Assembly (NCBI RefSeq): GCF_012933505.1 | Contig: NZ_JABBNB010000044.1 | Location: forward strand, 1 to 39,490 | Direction: 5' to 3' | DNA: 39,490 nt | Source of the DNA: Gordonia asplenii | GTDB taxonomy: Bacteria > Actinomycetota > Actinomycetes > Mycobacteriales > Mycobacteriaceae | Position numbers and translations under genes: made by a program | Notes under the pieces: model-generated | Told to the model about the DNA's origin: nothing | The model's input: only the letters and a program-made list of their open reading frames with translations | The model's database searches: none | Shown here: positions 16,843 to 23,976 of the stretch, in pieces | Numbering within the stretch: the stretch's first letter is position 1 | Layout: each line of letters opens with the position of its first letter

Positions 16843-17901
16843 ATGGCGAAACCTCTGGCCCGCTACGCGACGATGAGCACCTACCCCGCCGTCGCGCATT
16901 CCGTCGGTCTCGACCCCGCTCGGTTCATCCGCGACGTCGGCCTGAATCCATCCGGCATCGCGATGCCGGACCGCTGGGTTCCCGCGACGTCGATCGCCGA
17001 ATTGCTGCATCGATCGGCGGTGGCGTCGGGCCACGACGATTTCGGCATCGCGCTCGCCGAACAGCGACGACTATCCGCACTCGGGCCGCTGAGCCTGGTA
17101 ATCCGCGAGGAACCCGACGTGCGCAGCGCGTTGCGCATGTTGATGCGCTACGAGCACATGTACAACGAGGCCCTGCACATCACCATGTCCGAGGCCGATG
17201 GCCTTGCGACGCTGAAGCTTTCACTCGACGTCGGGTCCGACGTCCCCGTCGTGCAGTCGATCGACTTCGCGATCGGCGTACTCTGCCGCCTGATGCGTGA
17301 TCTGCGCGGCGCGACGTGGTACCCACTGAGTGTCACGTTGCGCAGGTTCGCACCGCACGATCCCTCGACACACCATCAGATCCTCGGCCCGAACGTCAGC
17401 TTCGACGGGACCTTCGACGGACTGACCGTCTACGCCCGCGACCTCGATGCGCCCAATGCTCTGTCCGACCCCGAAATGCGTTCTTATGCAGCAGCATTCC
17501 TCGCATCGCTCGACGTCGAGCGACATGACCGCGCGACTGAGCGGGTTCGTCGCGTCGTCGAAGTCCTGCTACCCAGCGGCCGGTGCAGCGTCGTGCAGGT
17601 GGCGCGCAGTCTCGGCGTTGACCGTCGCACCGTTCATCGCCAATTGGCCTCCGAGGCAACGACGTTCACCTCGGTGGTGAACGACGTGCGGATGGGGATG
17701 GCGCGACACCTCGTCGGGCAGAAGCGCCATTCCCTCACCGAGGTCGCCGAGCTTCTGAGCTTCTCCTCCCCGGGCAACTTCAGCCGCTGGTTTCGCACTC
17801 AATTCGGTTGCAGCCCAACGCAATGGCGCAGCCGAAGCGGCGACGCCGAGAGGGCAGTTTCGGGTGCTTACACCCCCGGCACACAGCCGGCACTACCCTG
17901 A
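16843..17901 (+). CDS. AraC family regulator, OruR/ArgR-like with N-terminal 'arabinose-binding' domain
   Basis: The 352-residue protein has the long N-terminal domain of the OruR/Arabinose_bd type (RYATMSTYPAVAHSVGLDPARFI..., about residues 5-190). A C-terminal AraC double helix-turn-helix follows at about residues 240-335: VVQVARSLGVDRRTVHRQLASEATTF, then LTEVAELLSFSSPGNFSRWFRTQFGCSPTQWR. Regulators of this type generally activate a neighbouring catabolic operon when its substrate is present. It diverges from the quinone oxidoreductase-dioxygenase-BKACE-MFS operon, the obvious target. The ATG lies very close to a possible -10, with no Shine-Dalgarno sequence. Confidence 0.93.
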   Translation: MAKPLARYATMSTYPAVAHSVGLDPARFIRDVGLNPSGIAMPDRWVPATSIAELLHRSAVASGHDDFGIALAEQRRLSALGPLSLVIREEPDVRSALRMLMRYEHMYNEALHITMSEADGLATLKLSLDVGSDVPVVQSIDFAIGVLCRLMRDLRGATWYPLSVTLRRFAPHDPSTHHQILGPNVSFDGTFDGLTVYARDLDAPNALSDPEMRSYAAAFLASLDVERHDRATERVRRVVEVLLPSGRCSVVQVARSLGVDRRTVHRQLASEATTFTSVVNDVRMGMARHLVGQKRHSLTEVAELLSFSSPGNFSRWFRTQFGCSPTQWRSRSGDAERAVSGAYTPGTQPALP

Positions 17902-17905
17902 CCTC

Positions 17906-18331
17906 ATGATCCAGGACAGCAATGATGCGGCCGATCAGTTCGTCGACTCAGTCGTGATGCGCGACGTGACTGGGAACGCCCCTGACTTCAGCGCCGCGGA
18001 CATCGACTTCATCCGCCAGCACCCCGAGGTCCTCGACAAGTTGGCCGACCCCCTCGAAATCAAACGCCGATACCTGTACGTGCTCTTCGTGGTCGCAGTC
18101 GCGATGGCGGCGACCTCCAAAATCGCGGAGTACACCGACGTCCTCGAAGGCTCGCGGGTAGCGCACGATCTCCTGACGAACGTGCTGTTCTCCGTGTCGA
18201 TCGAACTGTTCGGCGCCGCAACTGTGGCCATCCTGCTGGAACTGGTCTTCGAAAAGCGTATCCAGCGCAATCAGGCACTGGTCCGCTCTTTCGTGGAGCA
18301 GGAGGATCGACGCGGTCGGACTACGGGGTAG
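17906..18331 (+). CDS. Small membrane protein, two helices
   Basis: The 141-residue protein has a soluble N-terminal half (DFSAADIDFIRQHPEVLDKLADPLEIKRR) and two membrane helices at about residues 58-76 and 92-118 (YVLFVVAVAMAAT; VLFSVSIELFGAATVAILLELVF). A charged cytoplasmic tail follows. I recognise no family. The ATG at 17906 lies four bases after the AraC stop codon, so the two may be co-transcribed. Its last 11 bases overlap the end of the convergent secreted-protein gene. Confidence 0.7.
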   Translation: MIQDSNDAADQFVDSVVMRDVTGNAPDFSAADIDFIRQHPEVLDKLADPLEIKRRYLYVLFVVAVAMAATSKIAEYTDVLEGSRVAHDLLTNVLFSVSIELFGAATVAILLELVFEKRIQRNQALVRSFVEQEDRRGRTTG

Positions 18332-18935
18332 TCGTTGTTGTCGTGGTGGTCGTCAGCGTCGGCGTAGTGGTGGGTGGGGTCACGCTGGGCACCTCGCGAG
18401 TGGACCGCGGCGGCTTGTTCGGACGCTCCGGGGCGGTGTAGGTCGGAGTCACCATCAGGGGATCCCGAGGTGGCCGCGTGTGGGTGGGTGTCGGCGGGCG
18501 GAAGGTGGGGGTCGTCGTGGTGGGCAGCGTCGGCGGCGGAAAGACCGATACGGTGAAGCCGCCCGCGCGGCTCACCCCGCCTCGGCCGCCGGTGAGCGTC
18601 GAACAGCGCACCCCATAGCTGTGAATTCCCGAACCGATGTTGTTGACTTGGACAGTTCCGGATTGGCCGGCAGATAGCCGGACCGCACCGATCACGCCGC
18701 CCTCCGACACCGTGCAGGTGAGGGTCGACGCGGTGGCTCCCGCAGCACGGAACGACACGACGAGGTCGCCGTCGGAGACCTGATAACTGCAATCGGGCGC
18801 TGGACCGGAACCCGACAGCGCACCACACGACCCGAACGAATCGGCGGAACCCGGCGTCGCCGCAACGGTGGCGGCTACGGCGCCGCCCAGAACCGCGACA
18901 CCGCCGATCGCCCCCAGAACCGTGAGCTTACGCAT
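18321..18935 (-). CDS. Secreted protein with Thr/Pro-rich C-terminal tail
   Basis: The 204-residue protein begins with a signal peptide or membrane anchor (MRKLTVLGAIGGVAVLGGAVAA). A compact domain of about 110 residues with four cysteines (CGALSGSGPAPDC, LTCTV, GVRCSTLT) may be disulphide-bonded. The last 75 residues are a Thr/Pro-rich, low-complexity tail ending in a poly-Thr run, like cell-wall-spanning or O-mannosylated linkers of actinobacteria. GAAAGGGG precedes the ATG. It starts only 23 bp after fgd1 on the same strand, so read-through from fgd1 is likely. No named family was recognised. Confidence 0.75.
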   Translation of the reverse strand: MRKLTVLGAIGGVAVLGGAVAATVAATPGSADSFGSCGALSGSGPAPDCSYQVSDGDLVVSFRAAGATASTLTCTVSEGGVIGAVRLSAGQSGTVQVNNIGSGIHSYGVRCSTLTGGRGGVSRAGGFTVSVFPPPTLPTTTTPTFRPPTPTHTRPPRDPLMVTPTYTAPERPNKPPRSTREVPSVTPPTTTPTLTTTTTTTTTP

Positions 18936-18958
18936 GTCAAGCCCCTTTCGTAGGCTAG

Positions 18959-19975
18959 CTATACAGTTAGCTTACGCAGTCGGGGTTCGAGGTCGCGAGC
19001 GAAGTTGTCGAGGAACCGCCGCTGATCATGCCCAGGCGCATGGAACACCAGATGATTAAGCCCCGCATCGGTATAGAACTTCACCTTCTCCACCGCCTCA
19101 TCAGGATCCGACGCCACAATCCACCGCTTCGCCACCTGCTCAATCGGCAACTCATCGGCAAGCCGCTCCATCTCCACCGACGAATTCACACTATGCTTCT
19201 GCTCCGGCGTCAACGACAACGGCGCCCAAAACCGCGTATTCTCCAACGCCAACGCCGGATCCGGATCATACGAAATCTTGATCTCAATCATCCGATCAAT
19301 CGCATCGAAATCACGACCAGCCTTCGCCGCCCCCTCCTTGACTGCGGGAATCAGCTTCTCGGTATACAACTCCACCCCCTTACCCGACGTACAGATAAAC
19401 CCATCCCCCGCCCGACCCGCATACCGCGCCACCACCGGACCACCCGCAGCCACATACACCGGAATCTGCCGCTCAGGAAGGTCATACATATACGCCCCCT
19501 GCGTGTGGTAGAACTCCCCGTCGAAATCAGTCTCCTCACCACTCCACAACGCACGCATCAACGCAATCGACTCCCGCAACCGCGCGAACCGCTCCTTGAA
19601 CTCCGGCCACTCCCCCCGAAACCCGGTCGCATACTCGTTGAGCGCCTCCCCCGACCCCACACCCAACATGATCCGCCCCGGATACAAGCACCCCATCGTC
19701 GCGAACGCCTGCGCGATCACCGCCGGGTTGTACCGAAACGTCGGCGTCAACACCGACGTACCGATCTGCACCCGCGACGTCCGCTCACCCACCGCCGCCA
19801 TCCACGCCAACGAAAACGGCGCATGCCCACCCTGATGCCGCCACGGCTGGAAATGATCACTCACCGTCACCGAATCCATCCCCGCACCCTCCGCGGCGAC
19901 CGCGATCTCCACCAACTCCCGCGGATCGAACTGCTCCGCCGACGCCTTGAACCCGAGCTTCAATTCCTGCGACAC
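18959..19975 (-). CDS. fgd1: F420-dependent glucose-6-phosphate dehydrogenase
   Basis: The 338-residue protein aligns from memory with M. tuberculosis FGD1 (336 residues) almost throughout: ELKLGFKASAEQFDPRELVE, VSDHFQPWRHQGGHAPFSL, TPTFRYNPAVIAQAFATMG, GDGFICTSGKG and NHLVFHAPGHDQRRFL. His41 and Trp45 correspond to the active-site His40 and Trp44. It oxidises glucose 6-phosphate while reducing cofactor F420, supplying F420H2 to luciferase-like and other F420 enzymes. The GTG start at 19975 follows a strong AAGGAGG; an upstream ATG frame has no such site. Codon use is odd: many codons end in G or T (GGT, TAT, GTG, GGG, TTG), unlike the C-ending neighbours. Confidence 0.95.
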   Translation of the reverse strand: MSQELKLGFKASAEQFDPRELVEIAVAAEGAGMDSVTVSDHFQPWRHQGGHAPFSLAWMAAVGERTSRVQIGTSVLTPTFRYNPAVIAQAFATMGCLYPGRIMLGVGSGEALNEYATGFRGEWPEFKERFARLRESIALMRALWSGEETDFDGEFYHTQGAYMYDLPERQIPVYVAAGGPVVARYAGRAGDGFICTSGKGVELYTEKLIPAVKEGAAKAGRDFDAIDRMIEIKISYDPDPALALENTRFWAPLSLTPEQKHSVNSSVEMERLADELPIEQVAKRWIVASDPDEAVEKVKFYTDAGLNHLVFHAPGHDQRRFLDNFARDLEPRLRKLTV

Positions 19976-20008
19976 CCGTTCCTCCTTGGAGTTGTTCCGC
20001 ATTCGTTT

Positions 20009-20028
20009 GCGTGTGAGCAGGCACACGC
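20009..20028. promoter_or_regulatory. 7-bp inverted repeat upstream of fgd1
   Basis: GCGTGTG (20009-20015) and CACACGC (20022-20028) are perfect inverted arms with a 6-bp centre, 34 bp upstream of the fgd1 start. It may be a protein-binding site in the fgd1 promoter or a leader hairpin. No matching regulator is evident in the window. Confidence 0.3.
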
Positions 20029-20101
20029 GGCGATTAGTCACTCACAGTTCTACCCGCCCGCGGCCGCGCCCGGACAGGCAGCGTCCCGCGCAACCGTCGT
20101 C

Positions 20102-20130
20102 TTGACTTAAAGTTGACTTGAAGTTCTACC
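20102..20130 (+). promoter_or_regulatory. Promoter with inverted repeat in the -35/-10 spacer
   Basis: TTGACT (20102-20107) and TCTACC (20125-20130) are separated by 17 bp and give a plausible -35/-10 pair. The sequence ACTTAAAGTTGACTTGAAGT (20105-20124) is an inverted repeat with arms matching at 8 of 9 positions around a TG centre, placed almost exactly in the spacer. Transcription would begin within a few bases of the exporter's ATG at 20140. The arrangement recalls MerR-type or repressor-controlled efflux promoters. Confidence 0.5.
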
Positions 20131-20139
20131 GTGATCGTC

Positions 20140-22014
20140 ATGAGTATGGAATCGGTGGCCTGGGACACCATGTACAAATCGTCGACGTCCCCGACGCAGC
20201 GTCGACTGACCCGTGACAGCCGCACCACCCTGCGTCGAATCATGGGGTTCGTCGCACCGCACCGCGCCCGGATCACTGTATTCCTGCTGCTCAGCGTCGG
20301 CGCGGCGGTGCTCACAGTACTCACGCCGATTCTCGCCGGCCGCGTCGTCGACTTGATCACGGCGGGCGGACCGACCGCTGGGATCGTCTGGCTGGCCGTC
20401 GCCATCGCCGCGATCGCGTTGCTCGAGAGTGCGGTCAGCCTGGTCGTGCGGTGGCTGTCGGCGACCCTCGGCGAGGGGTTGATCTTCGATCTGCGGCGCA
20501 CCGTGTTCGACCACGTTCAGCAGATGCCCGTCGCGTTCTTCACCCGGACGCGAACCGGCGCGCTGGTGAGCCGCCTCAACAACGACGTCATCGGCGCGCA
20601 GCGCGCATTCAGCGACACCCTGTCGGGCGTCGTATCCAACGCGGTCACGCTGTTGCTCACGGTGACGGTGATGGTGGCGATCAGTTGGCAGATCACGGTT
20701 CTCACGTTGATCCTGCTGCCGGTCTTCATCATTCCCGCGCGGCGGATGGGTTCGCGGATGGCCGCCCTGGCCCGCGAATCGGCGTCGTACAACGCGGCGA
20801 TGTCGAGCCAGATGACCGAACGCTTCTCCGCCCCCGGTGCGACGCTGGTGAAACTGTTCGCCCGCCCGGCCGACGAATCGTCGGAATTCGCCGAACGCGC
20901 CGAACGCGTCCGCGACATCGGCGTACGGCGCGCGATGTTGCAAGCAGTGTTCTTCAACGCATTGATGCTGGTCAGCGCATTGGCGTTGGCGTTGGTGTAC
21001 GGACTCGGCGGGTATCTCGCCGTGCGCGGGACGCTGGAAGCAGGAGCGGTGGTGTCGATGGCGCTGTTGTTGACCCGGATGTACGCGCCGCTGACCGCGC
21101 TCGCCAATGCGCGTGTGGAGATCATGAGCGCGCTGGTCAGTTTCGAGCGCGTCTTCGAGGTGCTCGACGTCGAGCCGCTGATCGCCGACAAGCCCGGCGC
21201 CGTCGACGCACCCGACGGCCCGGCGTCGTTGAGCTTCGTCGACGTCGACTTCGCCTATCCCAGTGCGGACAAGGTGTCCCTCGCATCGCTGGAAGAGGTT
21301 GCGCAACTTGATAATCGGGGCGGCGAGCAGGTGATCGACGGAGTCACCTTCACCGTCGAGCCGGGCAGAATGCTCGCGCTGGTGGGAAGTTCGGGAGCGG
21401 GCAAGTCGACGATCGCTCAGCTCGCCACCCGCCTGTACGACGTCGATGCCGGGTCTATCCGATTGAACGACAACGATATTCGCGATCTCACCGCGGCATC
21501 GTTGCATCGTCGGGTCGGTCTGGTCACCCAGGACGGCCATCTGTTCCACGACACCGTCCGGGCAAATCTGTTGCTGGCCAACCCTTCCGCGACCGACGCC
21601 GATATCGACGAGGCGCTGCGGCGGGCACGTCTTCACGACGTGATCGCGTCGCTGCCCGAGGGACTCGAAACCGTCGTCGGCGAACGAGGCTACCGATTGT
21701 CGGGCGGCGAGCGGCAGCGGTTGACCATCGCGCGCATGCTGTTGGCGGCACCGTCGGTGGTGATCCTCGACGAAGCGACGGCTCATCTCGACTCGACGTC
21801 GGAGGCGGCGGTACAGGCCGCGCTCGCCGAGGCCCTGGCCGGCCGGACGTCGATCGTCATCGCACACCGATTGTCGACGATCCGCGACGCCGACGAGATC
21901 GTCGTGCTGGAGGAGGGTCGCGTGGTCGAGCGTGGCCGCCACACCGCGCTGCTCGCCGCGGGCGGCAGGTACGCGGAGCTCTACCACACGCAGTTCGCCG
22001 ATCAGGCTGCATAG
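20140..22014 (+). CDS. ABC transporter, fused permease and ATPase (exporter type)
   Basis: The 624-residue half-transporter has an N-terminal six-helix ABC membrane domain (about residues 30-320) with the exporter motif MTERFSAPGATLVKLF. The C-terminal ATPase (about 370-620) has Walker A GSSGAGKST, Q-loop VTQDGHLFHDT, signature LSGGERQR, Walker B VVILDEATAHLD and switch IAHRLST. Such proteins form homodimers, or heterodimers with a partner, and export lipids, peptides or drugs. No partner gene is adjacent, so a homodimer is likely. ATG 20140 is chosen over an in-frame GTG at 20131 because the -10 lies right before the GTG; no Shine-Dalgarno is seen, so translation may be leaderless. Confidence 0.93.
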   Translation: MSMESVAWDTMYKSSTSPTQRRLTRDSRTTLRRIMGFVAPHRARITVFLLLSVGAAVLTVLTPILAGRVVDLITAGGPTAGIVWLAVAIAAIALLESAVSLVVRWLSATLGEGLIFDLRRTVFDHVQQMPVAFFTRTRTGALVSRLNNDVIGAQRAFSDTLSGVVSNAVTLLLTVTVMVAISWQITVLTLILLPVFIIPARRMGSRMAALARESASYNAAMSSQMTERFSAPGATLVKLFARPADESSEFAERAERVRDIGVRRAMLQAVFFNALMLVSALALALVYGLGGYLAVRGTLEAGAVVSMALLLTRMYAPLTALANARVEIMSALVSFERVFEVLDVEPLIADKPGAVDAPDGPASLSFVDVDFAYPSADKVSLASLEEVAQLDNRGGEQVIDGVTFTVEPGRMLALVGSSGAGKSTIAQLATRLYDVDAGSIRLNDNDIRDLTAASLHRRVGLVTQDGHLFHDTVRANLLLANPSATDADIDEALRRARLHDVIASLPEGLETVVGERGYRLSGGERQRLTIARMLLAAPSVVILDEATAHLDSTSEAAVQAALAEALAGRTSIVIAHRLSTIRDADEIVVLEEGRVVERGRHTALLAAGGRYAELYHTQFADQAA

Positions 22015-22033
22015 CGCGACGTCGCGCCGGGTG

Positions 22034-22055
22034 CCGCCGGGCAGCAACCCGGCGG
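22034..22055. terminator. Hairpin between converging genes
   Basis: CCGCCGGG (22034-22041) and CCCGGCGG (22048-22055) form an 8-bp GC-only stem with a CAGCAA loop. It sits between the ABC exporter stop and the end of the converging minus-strand operon. No T-run follows, as is common for hairpin terminators of high-GC actinobacteria. Confidence 0.5.
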
Positions 22056-22064
22056 TCGACGGCC

Positions 22065-22304
22065 CTATTTCGCCGGCTTCGCCTTGGCCCGCAACTTGCG
22101 CAACTGGAGCACCACGAAGACGATGTTGACGACGATCACGACGATGCCGAACGCGACCCAGAGCCACTGATGGTTGCTCCACCAGGTGCCGAAGGTGAGT
22201 AGTCCGACGAAGACCATCAGGATCACCGATCCGACTATGGTTGTGATCGCGGAGACTCGTTGGGCGGCGACGATCGCTCCAGGGTTGAGGCCACCTCGGC
22301 TCAT
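22065..22304 (-). CDS. Small membrane protein, two helices
   Basis: The 79-residue protein has a short N-terminus, two hydrophobic helices (about residues 20-40 and 48-66) and a very basic tail LRKLRAKAKPAK. The family is unknown to me. GGAAAGGA lies nine bases before the ATG. It follows the DUF202 gene by 61 bp on the same strand and is probably the third gene of the esterase-DUF202 operon. Confidence 0.65.
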   Translation of the reverse strand: MSRGGLNPGAIVAAQRVSAITTIVGSVILMVFVGLLTFGTWWSNHQWLWVAFGIVVIVVNIVFVVLQLRKLRAKAKPAK

Positions 22305-22365
22305 CGGGCTGTGTCCTTTCCAGTGGGTGTTGGGAGTTTCATCGTTTCTGCGGCGCTACGCATGC

Positions 22366-22704
22366 TCACACCCCGCTGAGGGCCAGCGTGATCACCAGCG
22401 CGCACGCGAGTACGACGATGGCTCCGATCAGCAGGAAGACCGCCGTCGAAGCGGGCATCGGGCCGTGTCCGGCCATCGATCGGGTGGTCTTGCGCCAGCG
22501 CAGTCCACCGGTCACCGCGACGGCGGAACCGAGGAGCACCATGAAGATGCCCAGCGTGTACTTGATCGCCGGGTGCGCGATCTCCGGTGACACGTAGATC
22601 AGGCCGACGCCACCCGCGAGGAGCCCCAGGGCGGTCCGGATCCAAGCGAGAACCGTCCGTTCGGCGGCCAGCGTGAACCGGGCGTCGACGCTACCCGGCG
22701 GCAC
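22366..22704 (-). CDS. DUF202 (YidH-like) membrane protein
   Basis: The 112-residue protein shows the DUF202 signature DARFTLAAERTVLAWIRTALGLLAGG, followed by two more helices (IKYTLGIFMVLLGSAVAVTGG and STAVFLLIGAIVVLACALVITLAL). DUF202 proteins are small inner-membrane proteins of unsettled function. It starts 16 bp after the esterase gene, so the two are co-transcribed. Confidence 0.85.
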   Translation of the reverse strand: MPPGSVDARFTLAAERTVLAWIRTALGLLAGGVGLIYVSPEIAHPAIKYTLGIFMVLLGSAVAVTGGLRWRKTTRSMAGHGPMPASTAVFLLIGAIVVLACALVITLALSGV

Positions 22705-22720
22705 CTGCGTGGGTTCGCCG

Positions 22721-23698
22721 TCAGCCGGTGAGCTCCTGCGATTCGTCGACAGAACTGCGGGCCTCTCTTATCGCCTCGGCCGCGAAAGAGGCGACGGCCT
22801 CGATCGCGTGCGTCACCTCCGGGTGACCGGTCGGGGCCAGCACGGGGAACGCATGTACCTGCCAAGAATAGCTGTGCACCAGTGCCCGAACACCCGCCGC
22901 GTCGAGCCGCTCGATGAATTCGATGACGTCGGGCTCGACCATCTCGTTCTGCGCGGTGATCATGACGGTTGGCGGGAACAGCGCGGCATCGACTGTGTTG
23001 ATCCGCCGCGTACCGGCGAATGGGATTGGGCCCCAATCGAATTTGGGCGCGAGCATTGCCATCTTGGACTGCGGCAGATAGGCATCCGAACGGCTGCTGC
23101 GGTCGGGATTGGTGCCGAGGTCGAGGTCGAGCAGTGGTGAGATGCCGATCATCGCCACCGGTGGGGTGAGTCCGTTCGCCGCGGCGAGTTCGACGATCTT
23201 GCCGCACAGGAAGCCGCCCGCGGAGTCGCCGGCGATGACGATCTTCCGGTAACCGCGTTGTTCGACCAACTCCTGATAGGCGGAGTAGGCGTCGTGCACC
23301 GAGGTTCCTACGCCGCCCGCGGGGAGTTGTCGGTAGGAAAGCGAGAACACCGGGAGCTCGGCGTAGCGGCACAACCGCGTGGTGACCGATCGGTGCGTCG
23401 ACGGACCACCAACGACGAAGGCACCGCCGTGCAGATACAGGATCGCGGTGTCATCGTCGCGGCGGCTCGGTCCGTTGGGCAGCATCAGGTCGGCCGGGCG
23501 CCCGGCGAGAGTGAGCGTGGAGAAGACCACCGAGCGCGGCTGCGGCGCGAACCCGGCGAACCGGTCGATCAGGCAGAGCTGCTTCATCCAGGCGTCCGTC
23601 AGCGGATACAGCGCCAGCAACGGCTTGAGAAAGGCGCGCGCTCCGAGCCATATCGGGAACGACACTGCGCTGGGCTTCCGATGCGCCACGATGGGCAT
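22721..23698 (-). CDS. Alpha/beta hydrolase, HSL-like esterase/lipase
   Basis: The 325-residue protein has the oxyanion-hole motif YLHGGAFV and the nucleophile elbow GDSAGG of the hormone-sensitive-lipase group. A C-terminal acid and His follow, the latter in SWQVHAFPVLAPTGHPEV. It resembles the mycobacterial Lip esterases that act on short or medium acyl esters. No classical signal peptide is visible, though a hydrophobic stretch (WLGARAFLKPLLALYPL) lies near the N-terminus. GGAG precedes the ATG. It heads a three-gene operon with DUF202 and a small membrane protein, and diverges from the NRPS-like gene; the Crp-like site lies between them. Confidence 0.9.
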   Translation of the reverse strand: MPIVAHRKPSAVSFPIWLGARAFLKPLLALYPLTDAWMKQLCLIDRFAGFAPQPRSVVFSTLTLAGRPADLMLPNGPSRRDDDTAILYLHGGAFVVGGPSTHRSVTTRLCRYAELPVFSLSYRQLPAGGVGTSVHDAYSAYQELVEQRGYRKIVIAGDSAGGFLCGKIVELAAANGLTPPVAMIGISPLLDLDLGTNPDRSSRSDAYLPQSKMAMLAPKFDWGPIPFAGTRRINTVDAALFPPTVMITAQNEMVEPDVIEFIERLDAAGVRALVHSYSWQVHAFPVLAPTGHPEVTHAIEAVASFAAEAIREARSSVDESQELTG

Positions 23699-23756
23699 TG
23701 CTCAACTCCGACCTGTCGACGACCGCACTTGCGAACTTCGTCGACGAAATTACACC

Positions 23757-23774
23757 CTGTGACTTTGTTCACAG
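23757..23774. promoter_or_regulatory. Crp/GlxR-like binding site
   Basis: CTGTGACTTTGTTCACAG is a perfect inverted repeat and contains TGTGA-N6-TCACA, the consensus of cAMP receptor protein and its actinobacterial relatives GlxR and Crp. It lies 58 bp upstream of the esterase start and about 110 bp upstream of the leader ORF before the NRPS-like gene, so it could serve either direction. No experimental support is available from sequence alone. Confidence 0.6.
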
Positions 23775-23885
23775 CGCAAGCCCTGGGCGCGACACGCGGC
23801 AGCCCCGACGTCGCGTCTCATCTGCGCTGATCGGGCGCACGTGGGGCACAATGAGAACGCTGAACTCCGACCTGAGAGGACCATC

Positions 23886-23975
23886 GTGAGCGTCTGCCCG
23901 CGTTCACCAGCGCATCACGTCGTGGTCGTATCCAACGGTTATAGTTCACCGCCCGTGTCGAGAGTTAGGCGGTAA
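23886..23975 (+). CDS. Possible 29-codon leader ORF before the NRPS-like gene
   Basis: A GTG at 23886 follows GAGAGGA with good spacing and opens a 29-codon frame (MSVCPRSPAHHVVVVSNGYS...). Its TAA (23973-23975) is one base before the TTG of the NRPS-like gene. The layout suggests translational coupling: ribosomes ending here could restart at the weak TTG. The peptide has no recognisable function, and chance occurrence cannot be excluded. Confidence 0.35.
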   Translation: MSVCPRSPAHHVVVVSNGYSSPPVSRVRR

Positions 23976-23976
23976 G

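Noticed and set aside
19028..20110. 360-codon plus-strand frame opposite fgd1
   Set aside because: The Arg/His/Pro-rich translation is an antisense shadow produced by fgd1's unusual codon use.
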